DNA of 64,000 nt from GCA-2731375 sp964631725 (GCA_964631725.1 CAZVYX010000024.1:20631-84630), one strand, 5' to 3'; counted from the first letter of the stretch, positions 24,462 through 33,754 are shown. The notes: generated by a model not told the origin, from the sequence alone. Program-made: numbers and translations.

Positions 24462-25703
24462 CTAGCTGAAGCGATCCATACGATAGGGCGCCAGGTCCAC
24501 GTTGGGCGTCTCGCCCGCGATCACGCCGGCGATGACGCGGCCCGTGTTGGGCGCCATGCCGAAGCCATAGTGACTATGGCCAAAAGCCGCGAACAGGCCG
24601 CGCTGCCCCGGCACTGAACCGATGCAGGGCAAGCTATCGGGAAATGATGGCCGGCTGCCCATCCACTCCACCGTGTCGCCGGTATTGATGTCGGGAAACA
24701 GCCGTTTCGCCAGGCGTTGGAATACCTTGGCCCGGCGATAGTCCGGTGCCGTATCAAGGCCGGCGAACTCGGCGGTGCCGGCACAGCGCACGCCGGCAAG
24801 CATGGAGGAGGCGACGAACTTACTTTCCGTGTCCATGATGGAATTGTTCAGGGTGATCCCGGGATCGCGCAGGACGAGGTGATAGCCCCGTTCAGCCTCA
24901 AGCGGCAGTTTCGGACCCAATTGCGCCAGCAGCCGCGCCGACCAGGCACCGGCGGCGATAAGCAGTTTGTCACAGCTGATTTCGCCTTCGGCGGTACCTA
25001 GACGCCAGCCGCCATCTTCGCGTGGCGCGATGCTATCGACGCCGACCTGCTTGAATATGGCGCCGGCCGCCTGGGCTTTCGCCGCCAGCGCCTTGCCGAC
25101 GCCGCCGGGGTCAAGGGCGCGGCCCTGGGACTTGATCAACACGGCGGCCTTGTAGTCGGGGGACAGGGCGGGTTCGATCTCGTGCAATGTGCCATCGTCG
25201 ACGGCCTCGAGAGGGACGTGGCGGTCGAGGCGCAGGCGCCAGGCAAGCTGCTTCAGGTCGATGGCGGCGGGGTCACGATAGACATGAACATAGCAACTGT
25301 CGCTGATCAGATGCTCTGCCCCGGTACCGTGCAATAGCTGACGGTAAAGATCCAGGTTCGGCCGGTTCAGGGCGTTCATGGCATCGGCGATGCCCGACAG
25401 CCGGGCGGCATCGCCGGCGCGCAGAAATTTTACCGCCCAGGGCAGGAACGATGGCAGGTAGGGCCAGCGAAGCGCCACCGGCCCCTCGGGGTCGAGCAGC
25501 CAGCGCGGAACATTGCGCCATAGGCCGGGCATGGACTGGGGCACACAGGTCCAGGGCGATACCACCCCGGCGTTGCCATGGCTGGCGCCTTCGGCGGGCG
25601 GGTCGCGGTCAATGACCTCCACCGCGAAACCCTTTTCAAGCAGATATATCGCGCTGCAAATGCCGACAATTCCCGCACCTATGATCGTTACCCGCTCAGC
25701 CAT
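24462..25703 (-). CDS. DadA-like FAD-dependent amino acid oxidoreductase
   Basis: A 413-residue flavoprotein of the glycine oxidase/D-amino acid dehydrogenase (DAO) superfamily. The N-terminal FAD motif is TIIGAGIVGICSAIYLLEKG, followed by GASHGNAGVVSPW, which is typical of DadA-like enzymes, and the C-terminal FAD-binding stretch includes FAAFGHSHYGFGMAP. It would oxidise a D- or N-substituted amino acid to an imine/keto acid with FAD. It is the last gene of a seven-gene minus-strand operon, 48 bases after a ThDP enzyme, so it may handle the amino acid released by ring opening. The substrate cannot be assigned. Confidence 0.87.
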   Translation of the reverse strand: MAERVTIIGAGIVGICSAIYLLEKGFAVEVIDRDPPAEGASHGNAGVVSPWTCVPQSMPGLWRNVPRWLLDPEGPVALRWPYLPSFLPWAVKFLRAGDAARLSGIADAMNALNRPNLDLYRQLLHGTGAEHLISDSCYVHVYRDPAAIDLKQLAWRLRLDRHVPLEAVDDGTLHEIEPALSPDYKAAVLIKSQGRALDPGGVGKALAAKAQAAGAIFKQVGVDSIAPREDGGWRLGTAEGEISCDKLLIAAGAWSARLLAQLGPKLPLEAERGYHLVLRDPGITLNNSIMDTESKFVASSMLAGVRCAGTAEFAGLDTAPDYRRAKVFQRLAKRLFPDINTGDTVEWMGSRPSFPDSLPCIGSVPGQRGLFAAFGHSHYGFGMAPNTGRVIAGVIAGETPNVDLAPYRMDRFS

Positions 25704-25751
25704 GGCCGCTATCCAGTTTCCACCCGCTCATCCGTGCTATCCCCAAGGCGG

Positions 25752-27326
25752 CTACATCGCCACTTCGATCAGGTAGGGGCCTTCGTTATGCAGGCCGGCG
25801 TCAAAAGCCGTGGCAAGCTCCTCCGCGGTGGTCACCCGTGAAGCTTCCACCCCCATGCCCTTGGCCATGGCGACCCAGTTCAGGTCGGGCCGGTCCAGGG
25901 ACAGCATGTCGACGGCGCGGGGGCCCGGGTTCAGCACGCCGACGTTGGTCAGCTCACCGCGCAGGATGTTGTAGCTGCCGTTGGCGAAGACCAATACGGT
26001 AACGTCCAGGTTTTCCCGCGCCATGGTCCACAGCGACTGCAGCGTGTACATGGCGCTGCCGTCGCCTTCCATGGCGATGACCTTGCGGTCGGGACAGGCC
26101 ACGGCGGCGCCCACCGCCACCGGCAGACCATAACCGATGGAGCCGCCCCGGTTGTTGATCCAATCATGCGGCGGCGCGCCGGCGGTGGTGGGAAAGAATT
26201 CCCGTCCCGTGGTGATGCTTTCATCGATCACGATGGCGCCTTCGGGCAGCATGGCGCCTAACACGCCTGCGATCGCGGGCGGTGTGATTTCGCCGGTCGG
26301 CAACGGCGGCCGGTGCGGTTGGGCAACGCCGGCGGGGTCCATGTCCAGGCAGTCCAGTTCCATGGCCAGGGCCTCCAGCGCGGCCTCCATGTCCTCATCC
26401 GTGCCGGCCAGCTTGGTGGATGTGGCATCCGGGTCCATCAACAGGCTCGGCTTGTCCGGATAAGCGAAGAACGCCACCGGCTCGCGGGCGCCGACAAGGA
26501 CCAGATTGCCGGCCTTCTTCAATACCTCCTGGGCCAGTTCCACGACATAAGGGATGCGCAAGACCTGCACCCGGCCCGCGCCCCGTTCCAGGCGGGTATT
26601 GGCGCCCTCGGTCAGGATACCGCAGCCGGTCTTGGCGGCGATCTTGCCGGCCAGTTCCAGGCCCCGCTGGCGCAGGGCGGCACCGCCCATCAACAGGGTC
26701 GCCCGTTCACTGGTGCGCAGCATCTCGGCGGCGGCCTTGACCGCATCGTCGGAAACCTTCGGCGGGGCGGGGGGCGCTGTCGTCACGGCAACGGCTTCCG
26801 CCGGGCCCCAGGCCGTATCCGCCGGCAGGATCAGGGTGGCGATCTGTCCCGGCGTCCGGGTCGCGGCCTCGATCGCCAAGGCACCGTCGGCGGCGATGGT
26901 GGCGGAGGTGGGCGAGGTCTTGACCCAATGGGACATGGGCGCCGCCGCGCCTTCGATATCGGCGGTCAGCGGTGCATCGTACTTGATGTGGTAGGTGGCA
27001 TGCTCGCCGACGATATTAACGATGCCGGAATCCGCTTTCTTGGCGTTATGCAGATTGGCCAAGCCGTTGGCCAGGCCAGGGGCAAGATGCAGCAGGGTCG
27101 AGGCCGGCTTGCCCAGCATGCGGTAGTAGCCGTCCGCCGCGCCGGTAACCACGCCCTCGAACAGGCCCAGCACACAGCGCATGCCCGGCACCTTGTCCAG
27201 GGCGGCGACGAAATGCATTTCGGACGTGCCCGGATTTGTGAAGCAGATGTCAACGCCGCCGTCGATCAAGGTGCGTACCAGGCTTTCGGCGCCATTCATT
27301 TCGCCGGGGTTTGTCTCGTCATTCAT
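25752..27326 (-). CDS. Thiamine diphosphate enzyme, acetolactate-synthase-like
   Basis: A 524-residue ThDP-dependent enzyme with the three-domain layout of acetolactate synthase and benzoylformate decarboxylase. The catalytic glutamate is in LFEGVVTGAADGYYR (N-terminal PYR domain). The ThDP/Mg motif starts at EGDGSAMYTLQSLW and ends in VFANGSYNIL (C-terminal PP domain). It is shorter than anabolic IlvB and has no regulatory subunit gene beside it, so a catabolic 2-keto acid decarboxylase or carboligase is likely. GGAG precedes ATG 27326. It follows hyuB by 30 bases and precedes the DadA-like gene: keto acids made by that oxidoreductase could be its substrate (inference). Confidence 0.87.
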   Translation of the reverse strand: MNDETNPGEMNGAESLVRTLIDGGVDICFTNPGTSEMHFVAALDKVPGMRCVLGLFEGVVTGAADGYYRMLGKPASTLLHLAPGLANGLANLHNAKKADSGIVNIVGEHATYHIKYDAPLTADIEGAAAPMSHWVKTSPTSATIAADGALAIEAATRTPGQIATLILPADTAWGPAEAVAVTTAPPAPPKVSDDAVKAAAEMLRTSERATLLMGGAALRQRGLELAGKIAAKTGCGILTEGANTRLERGAGRVQVLRIPYVVELAQEVLKKAGNLVLVGAREPVAFFAYPDKPSLLMDPDATSTKLAGTDEDMEAALEALAMELDCLDMDPAGVAQPHRPPLPTGEITPPAIAGVLGAMLPEGAIVIDESITTGREFFPTTAGAPPHDWINNRGGSIGYGLPVAVGAAVACPDRKVIAMEGDGSAMYTLQSLWTMARENLDVTVLVFANGSYNILRGELTNVGVLNPGPRAVDMLSLDRPDLNWVAMAKGMGVEASRVTTAEELATAFDAGLHNEGPYLIEVAM

Positions 27327-27356
27327 TGATCGGTAACTCCAAGGTTCAAAATTCGT

Positions 27357-29090
27357 TCAGTTTGCGCGCAGCCTGGCGGTGGCGGCTTCGTCCACGGACT
27401 TACCATTCCCGCTTAGCTTAACGCCATAAATATCCTCCGCCGCTTGCCGGCTGACCACGCCATCGCGGACATCGCGCAGCACCTTGGCGGGGTCCCGCTG
27501 TTTCGGATCGCCCCAACCACCGCCGCCTGGCGAGGCGGCGCGCAAGCTCAGCGGACCGAAGTGGCGAACGGCGTATTTCGGTGGTGTTTCCGTACCGCCG
27601 CCGGCGAATGTCAATTCCATATCGCCTGGCTGACCGGCGCTGCCGCCGGCGGCGCCGAAGCAGGACACATTGTACAAGCCTTCGCCGCGAAAGGCGTATT
27701 CGGCGTCAACCTTGACCTCGACCTCGAAATCGGCGCCCGTGCCGCCGCGGTAGGCCCCGGGGCCGGCTGCATCGGTACGGAATTCCTGGCGCTTGAACAA
27801 TACGGGATAAAGCTGCTCGTAGGTCTCCACATTGGGCAACACCAGGCCGCCCAGGGCAATCAAATGGCCGATCTGGTTGAAGCCGTCCCGCCCCTCGACC
27901 GCGCCGCCGCCCGGTGCGGAGTTCCATTGGTACATCACGAACGGGCTTTCTTCGCCGGTGCGGCCGGATGTGGTGCCGTGCACCGCCTTGGCCCAGCCGG
28001 CGCAGCTGCGTTCCGGCACCGCCTGGTTCAGGGTTTTCCAGATCGCATGCACAATCTCGTGCGCGACAAACACCGTGTTCATGGTCATCGCAGCCGGCGG
28101 TTTGGCGTTGATGATGGTGCCTTCCGGCGCGGTAATGGTGACGGTGCGGAAGGTGCCTTCGTTGCGCGGCAGGTCCGGGTCGAAATACGAGGCCAGGGCC
28201 ATATAGACGGCGGACCAGGTATTGGCGACGGAGGAATTCTTGAAACCCTTGATTTGTGGCGCGGTACCGGTGAAGTCGACCTCCAAAGCCTCGCCCTTGA
28301 CGCCCAGGCGGACGCGGATGGCATCGTCGACGGGTTCGAAACAGTCGTTGTCGATGGCTTCTTCGCCGTAATAGTCGCCGTCCGGCATGGCGGCGACACA
28401 GCGGCGGAAACTGCGGTCGGCATGTTCCAAAATGCCCTCGAAATAGTCCCGGTATTGCGCCATGCCCAGTTCCTCCACCAGGCTGGCGATGCGGTCGGCG
28501 CCGATCTTGGTGGAGCCGATCATGGCGCGCAGGTCGCCGTCCAGGGCCTCCGCCGTGCGGGTGTTGATCATCACCAGGCGCCATATGTCCTGGCGGGTCT
28601 CGCCCTTGGCGATCAGTTTCATCACCGGCAGGCGGATGCCTTCGTGGAAGATTTCCCGGGCCTCCGAGTTGTAGGTACCCGCCGCACCGCCGCCGATGTC
28701 CGCTTGATGGGCCCGGTTGCAGGCAAACGCCACCAGATCGCCGCCTACGAAAACCGGCCGGGCGATGACCCAGTCGGGCAGGTGGTTGCCGCCGGCGGTA
28801 TAGGGATCGTTCAACAGAAAGACATCGCCGTCATCGATATCACCGGCGAAATCCCGCAACAGGGCCCGCACCGCGAAACCGCCGCCGCCAGTGTGGATCG
28901 GAATGCCATCGGCCTGGCTGACCAGGGTGCCGTCGGGATCGGCGATGAAGCAGGAAAAGTCATGGCTTTGCGAAAAGATCGGGCTGCGCGCGGTCCGCGT
29001 CATAACCCAGCCCATTTGCCGCGAGATATGATCCAAACGGTTCTGCACCAGGGCCAGAACGATGGGATCGAGAGTTTCTTGCGTGCTCAT
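27357..29090 (-). CDS. Hydantoinase B / oxoprolinase-type subunit, second copy
   Basis: A 577-residue HyuB-family protein, only loosely similar to the copy at 6001-7680. Shared family landmarks are SHDFSCFIADPDGTLVSQ, FLLNDPYTAGGNHLPDW, CNRAHQADIGGG and AASPGGGGWGDPKQRDP at the C-terminus. ATG 29090 follows GGAGAATTGAC, one base after the hyuA stop, so the A and B subunits are made together. The C-terminal glycine-rich motif is typical of hydantoin/acetophenone-carboxylase-type B subunits. The substrate is unknown; the neighbours (amidase, AtzH-like) suggest a cyclic ureide or imide. Confidence 0.9.
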   Translation of the reverse strand: MSTQETLDPIVLALVQNRLDHISRQMGWVMTRTARSPIFSQSHDFSCFIADPDGTLVSQADGIPIHTGGGGFAVRALLRDFAGDIDDGDVFLLNDPYTAGGNHLPDWVIARPVFVGGDLVAFACNRAHQADIGGGAAGTYNSEAREIFHEGIRLPVMKLIAKGETRQDIWRLVMINTRTAEALDGDLRAMIGSTKIGADRIASLVEELGMAQYRDYFEGILEHADRSFRRCVAAMPDGDYYGEEAIDNDCFEPVDDAIRVRLGVKGEALEVDFTGTAPQIKGFKNSSVANTWSAVYMALASYFDPDLPRNEGTFRTVTITAPEGTIINAKPPAAMTMNTVFVAHEIVHAIWKTLNQAVPERSCAGWAKAVHGTTSGRTGEESPFVMYQWNSAPGGGAVEGRDGFNQIGHLIALGGLVLPNVETYEQLYPVLFKRQEFRTDAAGPGAYRGGTGADFEVEVKVDAEYAFRGEGLYNVSCFGAAGGSAGQPGDMELTFAGGGTETPPKYAVRHFGPLSLRAASPGGGGWGDPKQRDPAKVLRDVRDGVVSRQAAEDIYGVKLSGNGKSVDEAATARLRAN

Positions 29091-29091
29091 G

Positions 29092-31167
29092 TCAATTCTC
29101 CGCGCCATCGATCTTGATCATGAAGTTATCCGCCGCATCCACCACCAGGCGGTCCTTCGGTCCGACAAAGACCGTCGTGGTCAGTTCTTCCACCAGCATG
29201 GGGCCGTTCTGGGCAAAACCGGGGCGCAGATCGGCACCGGCGTAAACAGGTGCCTCCTGCCAGCCATGCAGGCTGTCCATATAGACTTGCCGCCGTGCCG
29301 TGGGTTCAGGTGATTTCTCCGATGGCGCCGCCGGCGCCGGGTCGGAAACATCGATCAGGCCCCGCGCCGTGACGCGCAGGGCGGTGATCTCGATAGTGCC
29401 GCCGGGTTGTGTATGGCCATATTGCCGCTGATGGTCGGCATCGAAGGCCGTCCGTACGACGGCGGGATCAAAGGCGCCGCCGGGCAGTTCCACGCGGATC
29501 GACCACAGTTGGCCGCGATAGCGTAGATCCAGCTCCCGCTGCACAGCCGCCTTGTCGCCGCTGAAGCCTTCCGCCGCAAGAGCTGCCTCGGCGCGGTCCA
29601 ACAGCGGCTCGAAAGCCTGTTGCAGGGCGCTGCCGTCAACGGTGTCCAGATTATCGAAATGCACGGCGAGATAATCCTGGCGGATGTCCGTGTGCAGCAT
29701 GCCCAGGGCGCAAAAGGCCCCGGCCTGGCGCGGCACGTAAGCATGGCCGCAGCCGAGGGAGCGGGCGACGGAGGCGCCGTGCATGGGCCCGGCGCCGCCC
29801 GCCGCCACCAATGTGAAGCGGCGCGGATCGTGCCCCCGCTGGATCGAGATATGTTCGACCGCGTGCAGCAGGTTCTGCTCCAACAGACGGATAATGCCGG
29901 CGGCGGCCTCTTCAACCGCAATGCCCAATGGCTGCGCGACCTTATTCTCGATGGCTTGCCGCGCCAGGTCATCATCCAGGGTGACGCTGCCGCCCGCATA
30001 GGGGCCGGGGCGCAGACGGCCCAGGACCATGTATGCATCGGTGACGGTGGGTTGCTCACCACCCAGGCCGTAACAGGCCGGGCCGGGATGGGCGCCCGCG
30101 CCTTGCGGGCCGACATGCAGCAAGCCGGCCTCGTCGACATGGGCGATGGTGCCACCGCCCGCGCCGACGGTATGGATTTCCACCGACGGCGTCGCCAGAT
30201 GATAGCCGTCGATGTTCAATTCGTCGGTGACACCGACCTGCCCCTCGCCCATCAGGGTGACATCGCAACTGGTGCCGCCGATTTCCATGGCGATCAGGTT
30301 GTCCGTGCCCGCCGCCCGGGCGTAGAGGCCCAGGGCGCCGACACCGGCGGCGGGGCCGGAAAGGACCAGATTGACCGGTCGTTCCGCGACCTGTTCCACG
30401 GAAACCGCGCCGCCGTTGCTTTGCAGCAACAGGATCGGCCGGGCCAGGCCGTTTTCATGCAAATGGCTGTCCAGATCACGCAGATATCCCACGACCTTGG
30501 GCGCGATATAGGCATTAACCACGGCGGTGGAGGTGCGTTCGTACTCGCCCATGATGGGGGCGATGCGGCTCGATAGGGAGAGCCAGGGAAAGTCCTTCAG
30601 ATGGCCCGCCACCGCATCCTCGTGTGCTGGGTTACCGTAGCTGTTCAGCAAGGCCACGGCGATGGCTTCCACGTCTTCGTCGGCGAAGATTTCCATGGCC
30701 GCATCAACATCGGGCAAAACGATCGGCGCCAGCTCCATGCCGTCCTTGTCCAGGCGGCCGCCGACGGGCTGGCGCAGATAGCGCGGTGCCAGAACATCGG
30801 GGAACGGCGCCCGGTGGTCCCACATGTTTTCCCGAATGCCCCGGCGCGTTTCCAGGCTGTCGCGAAAACCGGTGGTGGTCAGAAGGCCGACCCTGGCGCC
30901 CTTTTTCTCCAGAATGGTATTGGTGGCGACGGTGGAACCATGAAAGAACAGGGCGCAGTTGCCCAGCAGATCCGAAAGCGGAAGGGACAATTGTTCCACT
31001 GCCCGGTTCAGCACCGCCATCACGCCCTGGCTGGGATCGGCGGGCACGGAAGGTGCCTTGAAGACCCACAACGCACCGCTTTCATCCCGCAACACCATGT
31101 CGGTGAAGGTGCCGCCGACATCGACGCCGATGCGCCAAGGCGCCGTTGGTTGTTCTGCATTTACCAT
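29092..31167 (-). CDS. Hydantoinase A / oxoprolinase-type ATPase subunit, second copy
   Basis: A 691-residue HyuA-family ATPase subunit. The N-terminal phosphate loop is IGVDVGGTFTDMVLRD (about residues 13-28), the second phosphate motif is AMEIGGTSCDVTLMG and the third is AAGGAGPMHGASVA. It starts at ATG 31167, overlapping by a few bases the end region of the AtzH-like gene (whose stop is 31163-31161), and stops one base before hyuB. Sequence details differ enough from the first HyuA (for example FDMGGTTAKL there) to suggest a different substrate rather than a recent duplication. Confidence 0.92.
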   Translation of the reverse strand: MVNAEQPTAPWRIGVDVGGTFTDMVLRDESGALWVFKAPSVPADPSQGVMAVLNRAVEQLSLPLSDLLGNCALFFHGSTVATNTILEKKGARVGLLTTTGFRDSLETRRGIRENMWDHRAPFPDVLAPRYLRQPVGGRLDKDGMELAPIVLPDVDAAMEIFADEDVEAIAVALLNSYGNPAHEDAVAGHLKDFPWLSLSSRIAPIMGEYERTSTAVVNAYIAPKVVGYLRDLDSHLHENGLARPILLLQSNGGAVSVEQVAERPVNLVLSGPAAGVGALGLYARAAGTDNLIAMEIGGTSCDVTLMGEGQVGVTDELNIDGYHLATPSVEIHTVGAGGGTIAHVDEAGLLHVGPQGAGAHPGPACYGLGGEQPTVTDAYMVLGRLRPGPYAGGSVTLDDDLARQAIENKVAQPLGIAVEEAAAGIIRLLEQNLLHAVEHISIQRGHDPRRFTLVAAGGAGPMHGASVARSLGCGHAYVPRQAGAFCALGMLHTDIRQDYLAVHFDNLDTVDGSALQQAFEPLLDRAEAALAAEGFSGDKAAVQRELDLRYRGQLWSIRVELPGGAFDPAVVRTAFDADHQRQYGHTQPGGTIEITALRVTARGLIDVSDPAPAAPSEKSPEPTARRQVYMDSLHGWQEAPVYAGADLRPGFAQNGPMLVEELTTTVFVGPKDRLVVDAADNFMIKIDGAEN

Positions 31168-31565
31168 CGGGGCGCCTTGTCCTGAATAGAAACGTGCGCG
31201 GCGACAACCTTCCAGCCCAGGTCGGGAAATTTCACCCAGGTCTGGGATTGCCGCCCGACCTCATCCTGATCGCGGACCTTGAATTCCAGGTTCACCGTGG
31301 CGAAGCTGTCGCCCAGGGTAAGAATTTCCAGGCGGCGGCGCACCTCCTTGATGCCGGGGCCGGGCGCCCTGCCGACCCGGTGCTTGTGGATTTCGTCGAA
31401 ACCGTAGCCGTTTTCATGCATGGCGTAGCGGATCGTCCTGGGGCTGTTCCAGAAGGTGTTGTCCAGAACGTCCACGTTCTTGTCGATCAGGGCCTGTTCA
31501 TAGGCTTCAAACAGGGCGGTGACTTCCGCCACGACATCGGGATCATTTTCGACAAGGGTATTCAC
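31161..31565 (-). CDS. AtzH-like / DUF3225 (HpxZ-type) protein
   Basis: A 134-residue NTF2-fold protein of the AtzH/HpxZ family. The signature is clear: TFWNSPRTIRYAMHENGYGFDEIHKHR, split over residues about 34-60, followed by a strand-rich end QSQTWVKFPDLGWKVVAAHVS. In cyanuric-acid degradation AtzH works with the amidase AtzE, and HpxZ belongs to oxalurate catabolism, so the family is tied to ureide-like substrates. The start is GTG 31565, four bases inside the amidase gene (GTGA). An open frame continuing to 31718 lies entirely inside the amidase and has no family support. The amidase-AtzH order matches the AtzE-AtzH association. Confidence 0.85.
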   Translation of the reverse strand: MNTLVENDPDVVAEVTALFEAYEQALIDKNVDVLDNTFWNSPRTIRYAMHENGYGFDEIHKHRVGRAPGPGIKEVRRRLEILTLGDSFATVNLEFKVRDQDEVGRQSQTWVKFPDLGWKVVAAHVSIQDKAPRW

Positions 31566-32737
31566 GCGGCGTTCTCCAATGCTTGTGCCAGGGCAACCAG
31601 TTGGGCGTCCGTGCCCCAGCGCCCGACGATTGATATCCCCACCGGCAACCCATCCATGGTGGCACCGGGGATCGAGACTTGCGGCACGCCGGTCAGGCCG
31701 CCATGGCTGCACAGACAAGCGATCTGCATGCGCAACGGGTCGGTCTGGCTGATCGGTAGGCCCTTGGGCGGCGCTGGAAATGGCGTCGTCGGCATGCAGA
31801 GCACGGTATTCGGCGCCAGCAGGTAGTTCAGCCGGGCACGGGCCTCCTGGCGCATCATCTCGGCCCAGTCGCGCTCCGCGGCGGGAATGGTGCCGGCGGC
31901 GGCCAGACCACGGGCGACGCTGTAGGCCATCGCCGGGTTAGCGGTATCCAGCCAGTCCTTGAAGGTCAACCAGCCCTCGTAGGGCTGCAGGGTGCGCTGC
32001 GCCTTGGCCCAGGTGCTCAGTCCCGGCGGCGCCATGACCTCCTCCTCGACGGCGCCCAGCAGATCGCTTAAGCGCTCGATCATGGGGCGCAGCGCGGCGC
32101 GCATTCTGCCGTCGGTGAAACCAAAGGCATCCACGGCAACGATCAAACGATCCGGCAGTTCGGTGGGAATTTGTTCCCCCAGCATCACGGCGGAGGCCCT
32201 GGCGAATGTGCCGCCGTTGCGGGCAAACCAGCCCGTGGTGTCGGAGCTGGGCGCTTGCGCCATCATGCCGCTGAGATCCAGGCGGCCATGGGTGGGGCGG
32301 ATGCCGTAGAGGCCGCAAAAACTGGCCGGCACCCGGACCGAGCCGCCCGTATCCGTACCCAGGGCGATATCGCACATACCGGCGGCAACGGCGGCGGCCG
32401 ACCCGGCGGATGAGCCGCCCGGCACCCGGTCCGGCGCGGCACTGTTGACCGGCGTGCCGTGAAACATGTTTTCGCCCAGTATCCCCAGCGACACTTCGTC
32501 GGTGATCGTCTTACCCACCAGATCGGCGCCGCCATCCAGCAGGGTCTGCACTGCCCAGGCGTGGTTTTTTGCCGGTTGATGGTTGCCGGGCCAGTCGGGA
32601 TTGCCGCCGCCTGTGGGGTGGCCGGCCACATCGAACAAGTCCTTGGCCATGAATGTCAGGCCGGACAAGGGTCCATCCGATGCGCCATCAATATGCACGG
32701 ATGTGCCCGGGACAAGGGCGCCAACTGGATCTCGCAT
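31562..32737 (-). CDS. Amidase-signature family hydrolase (AtzE/AtzF-like context)
   Basis: A 391-residue amidase-signature enzyme, on the short side of the family. The triad is visible: lysine in LTFMAKDLFDV (about residue 33), then GGSSAGSAAAVAAGMC and GTDTGGSVRVPASFCG with the two serines. ATG 32737 lies three bases after the MetX-like gene, and the end overlaps the AtzH-like gene. Given AtzH-like and hydantoinase partners it may hydrolyse a carboxybiuret-like, allophanate-like or carbamoyl amide intermediate. No AtzG-like 60-70-residue subunit gene is present between them. Confidence 0.88.
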   Translation of the reverse strand: MRDPVGALVPGTSVHIDGASDGPLSGLTFMAKDLFDVAGHPTGGGNPDWPGNHQPAKNHAWAVQTLLDGGADLVGKTITDEVSLGILGENMFHGTPVNSAAPDRVPGGSSAGSAAAVAAGMCDIALGTDTGGSVRVPASFCGLYGIRPTHGRLDLSGMMAQAPSSDTTGWFARNGGTFARASAVMLGEQIPTELPDRLIVAVDAFGFTDGRMRAALRPMIERLSDLLGAVEEEVMAPPGLSTWAKAQRTLQPYEGWLTFKDWLDTANPAMAYSVARGLAAAGTIPAAERDWAEMMRQEARARLNYLLAPNTVLCMPTTPFPAPPKGLPISQTDPLRMQIACLCSHGGLTGVPQVSIPGATMDGLPVGISIVGRWGTDAQLVALAQALENAA

Positions 32738-32740
32738 GGG

Positions 32741-33754
32741 CTAGTTCCCCAATAGCTCTTGCACGGCGGCGCGGATGTGGGCCTCGTCATCGGCGTTGTC
32801 GATGGGGTTGCCGGCGCGATGGCCCCAGATAGATTCGATCGGCCGGTATTCCCCGTTCGGCATCTGGGCGCATTCGGCCTCGCTATCCTCGGCCGTGAAA
32901 TACAGATCCGTGCGTGACGGCATGATCATGGCCCGTGCCTTGATGGCGCCCAGGGCCGCGCCCAGGTCGCCCCGATAGATCTCGTTGTCGGAAATGTCGG
33001 ATTCATACCAGACCGCCAGCATGGCCAGCAGATCATCGCCATTGCGGCGCAGAAAATTCGCTTCCCAGCCGCGCACCAGGTAATCCTCCAACGAGGCGAA
33101 GCCCAGTTCCAGGTGCTTTTCCTGGCGGTAAAAGGCCTGGCTCATGGCCCAGCCGGCATAGAGCCGTCCCATGGCGCGCAGACCGCGCACCGGTCGGTCC
33201 GTGAAGCCGCCGTCCCGCCAGGCCGGATCGGCGGTCAGGGTGGCGCGCACGCCTTCGAGGAAGACCTTGTTATGGGGCGTGGTGCGGGCCGAGCCGCAGA
33301 CGGCGCAAATCGCGCTGACCTGGTCGGGAAAAATGGCGCCCCAATGCAGGGCCTGTTGCGCGCCCATGGACCAGCCATAGACCAGGGCCAGATGCTCGAT
33401 ACCGAAGACCTCGCGCAGCATGCGGTTCTGGGCCTGCACATTGTCCCAATGGCTGAATGTCGGAAAACGGCCAATGCCATAGGGTTCGGCAATGTTGGAG
33501 GGCGAGGACGAGAGGCCATTGCCGAACATATTGGGAATGATGATGAAGTATTTCTCCGGATCCAGAATACCACCGGGACGGATCAGCCATTCGATATCCA
33601 TGTGCTGGGCACCGTATGAGGTGGGATACAACACCACGTTGGACCTGTCCGGCGCCAGGCTGCCATAGGTTTGATAGGTCAATTGCGCATTTGGCAGGGT
33701 CATGCCTCGTTGCAGAGACAAATTTCCCAACTCAAAAACCTTGTAATCGTCCAT
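32741..33754 (-). CDS. MetX-like alpha/beta-fold hydrolase or acyltransferase
   Basis: A 337-residue alpha/beta hydrolase of the homoserine O-acetyltransferase (MetX) group. Matching regions are GMTLPNAQLTYQTYGSL, the YGAQHMDIEWLIRPGG oxyanion region, the nucleophile elbow GWSMGAQQALHWG, the acid in MIMPSRTDLYFT and the histidine in SIWGHRAGNP. ATG 33754 follows GGAGGGAGCGCAAA; the frame extends seven residues further without support. True MetX carries extra lid motifs and sits with methionine genes; here it leads a hydantoinase-amidase operon, so a hydrolase or a transferase on a small catabolite is more likely. Confidence 0.82.
   Translation of the reverse strand: MDDYKVFELGNLSLQRGMTLPNAQLTYQTYGSLAPDRSNVVLYPTSYGAQHMDIEWLIRPGGILDPEKYFIIIPNMFGNGLSSSPSNIAEPYGIGRFPTFSHWDNVQAQNRMLREVFGIEHLALVYGWSMGAQQALHWGAIFPDQVSAICAVCGSARTTPHNKVFLEGVRATLTADPAWRDGGFTDRPVRGLRAMGRLYAGWAMSQAFYRQEKHLELGFASLEDYLVRGWEANFLRRNGDDLLAMLAVWYESDISDNEIYRGDLGAALGAIKARAMIMPSRTDLYFTAEDSEAECAQMPNGEYRPIESIWGHRAGNPIDNADDEAHIRAAVQELLGN

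Noticed and set aside
27444..29117. 557-codon open frame on the plus strand
   Set aside because: It mirrors hyuB, and its composition (Ala, Gly, Val, His, Gln repeats) is that of a shadow frame without any motif.
31566..31718. N-terminal extension of the AtzH-like gene
   Set aside because: It lies wholly inside the amidase coding region, lacks homology to AtzH, and GTG 31565 gives the family-standard length.
32741..33754. metX, homoserine O-acetyltransferase
   Set aside because: The fold matches, but no methionine gene is near and the gene leads a ureide-type operon, so the specific function is unsupported.
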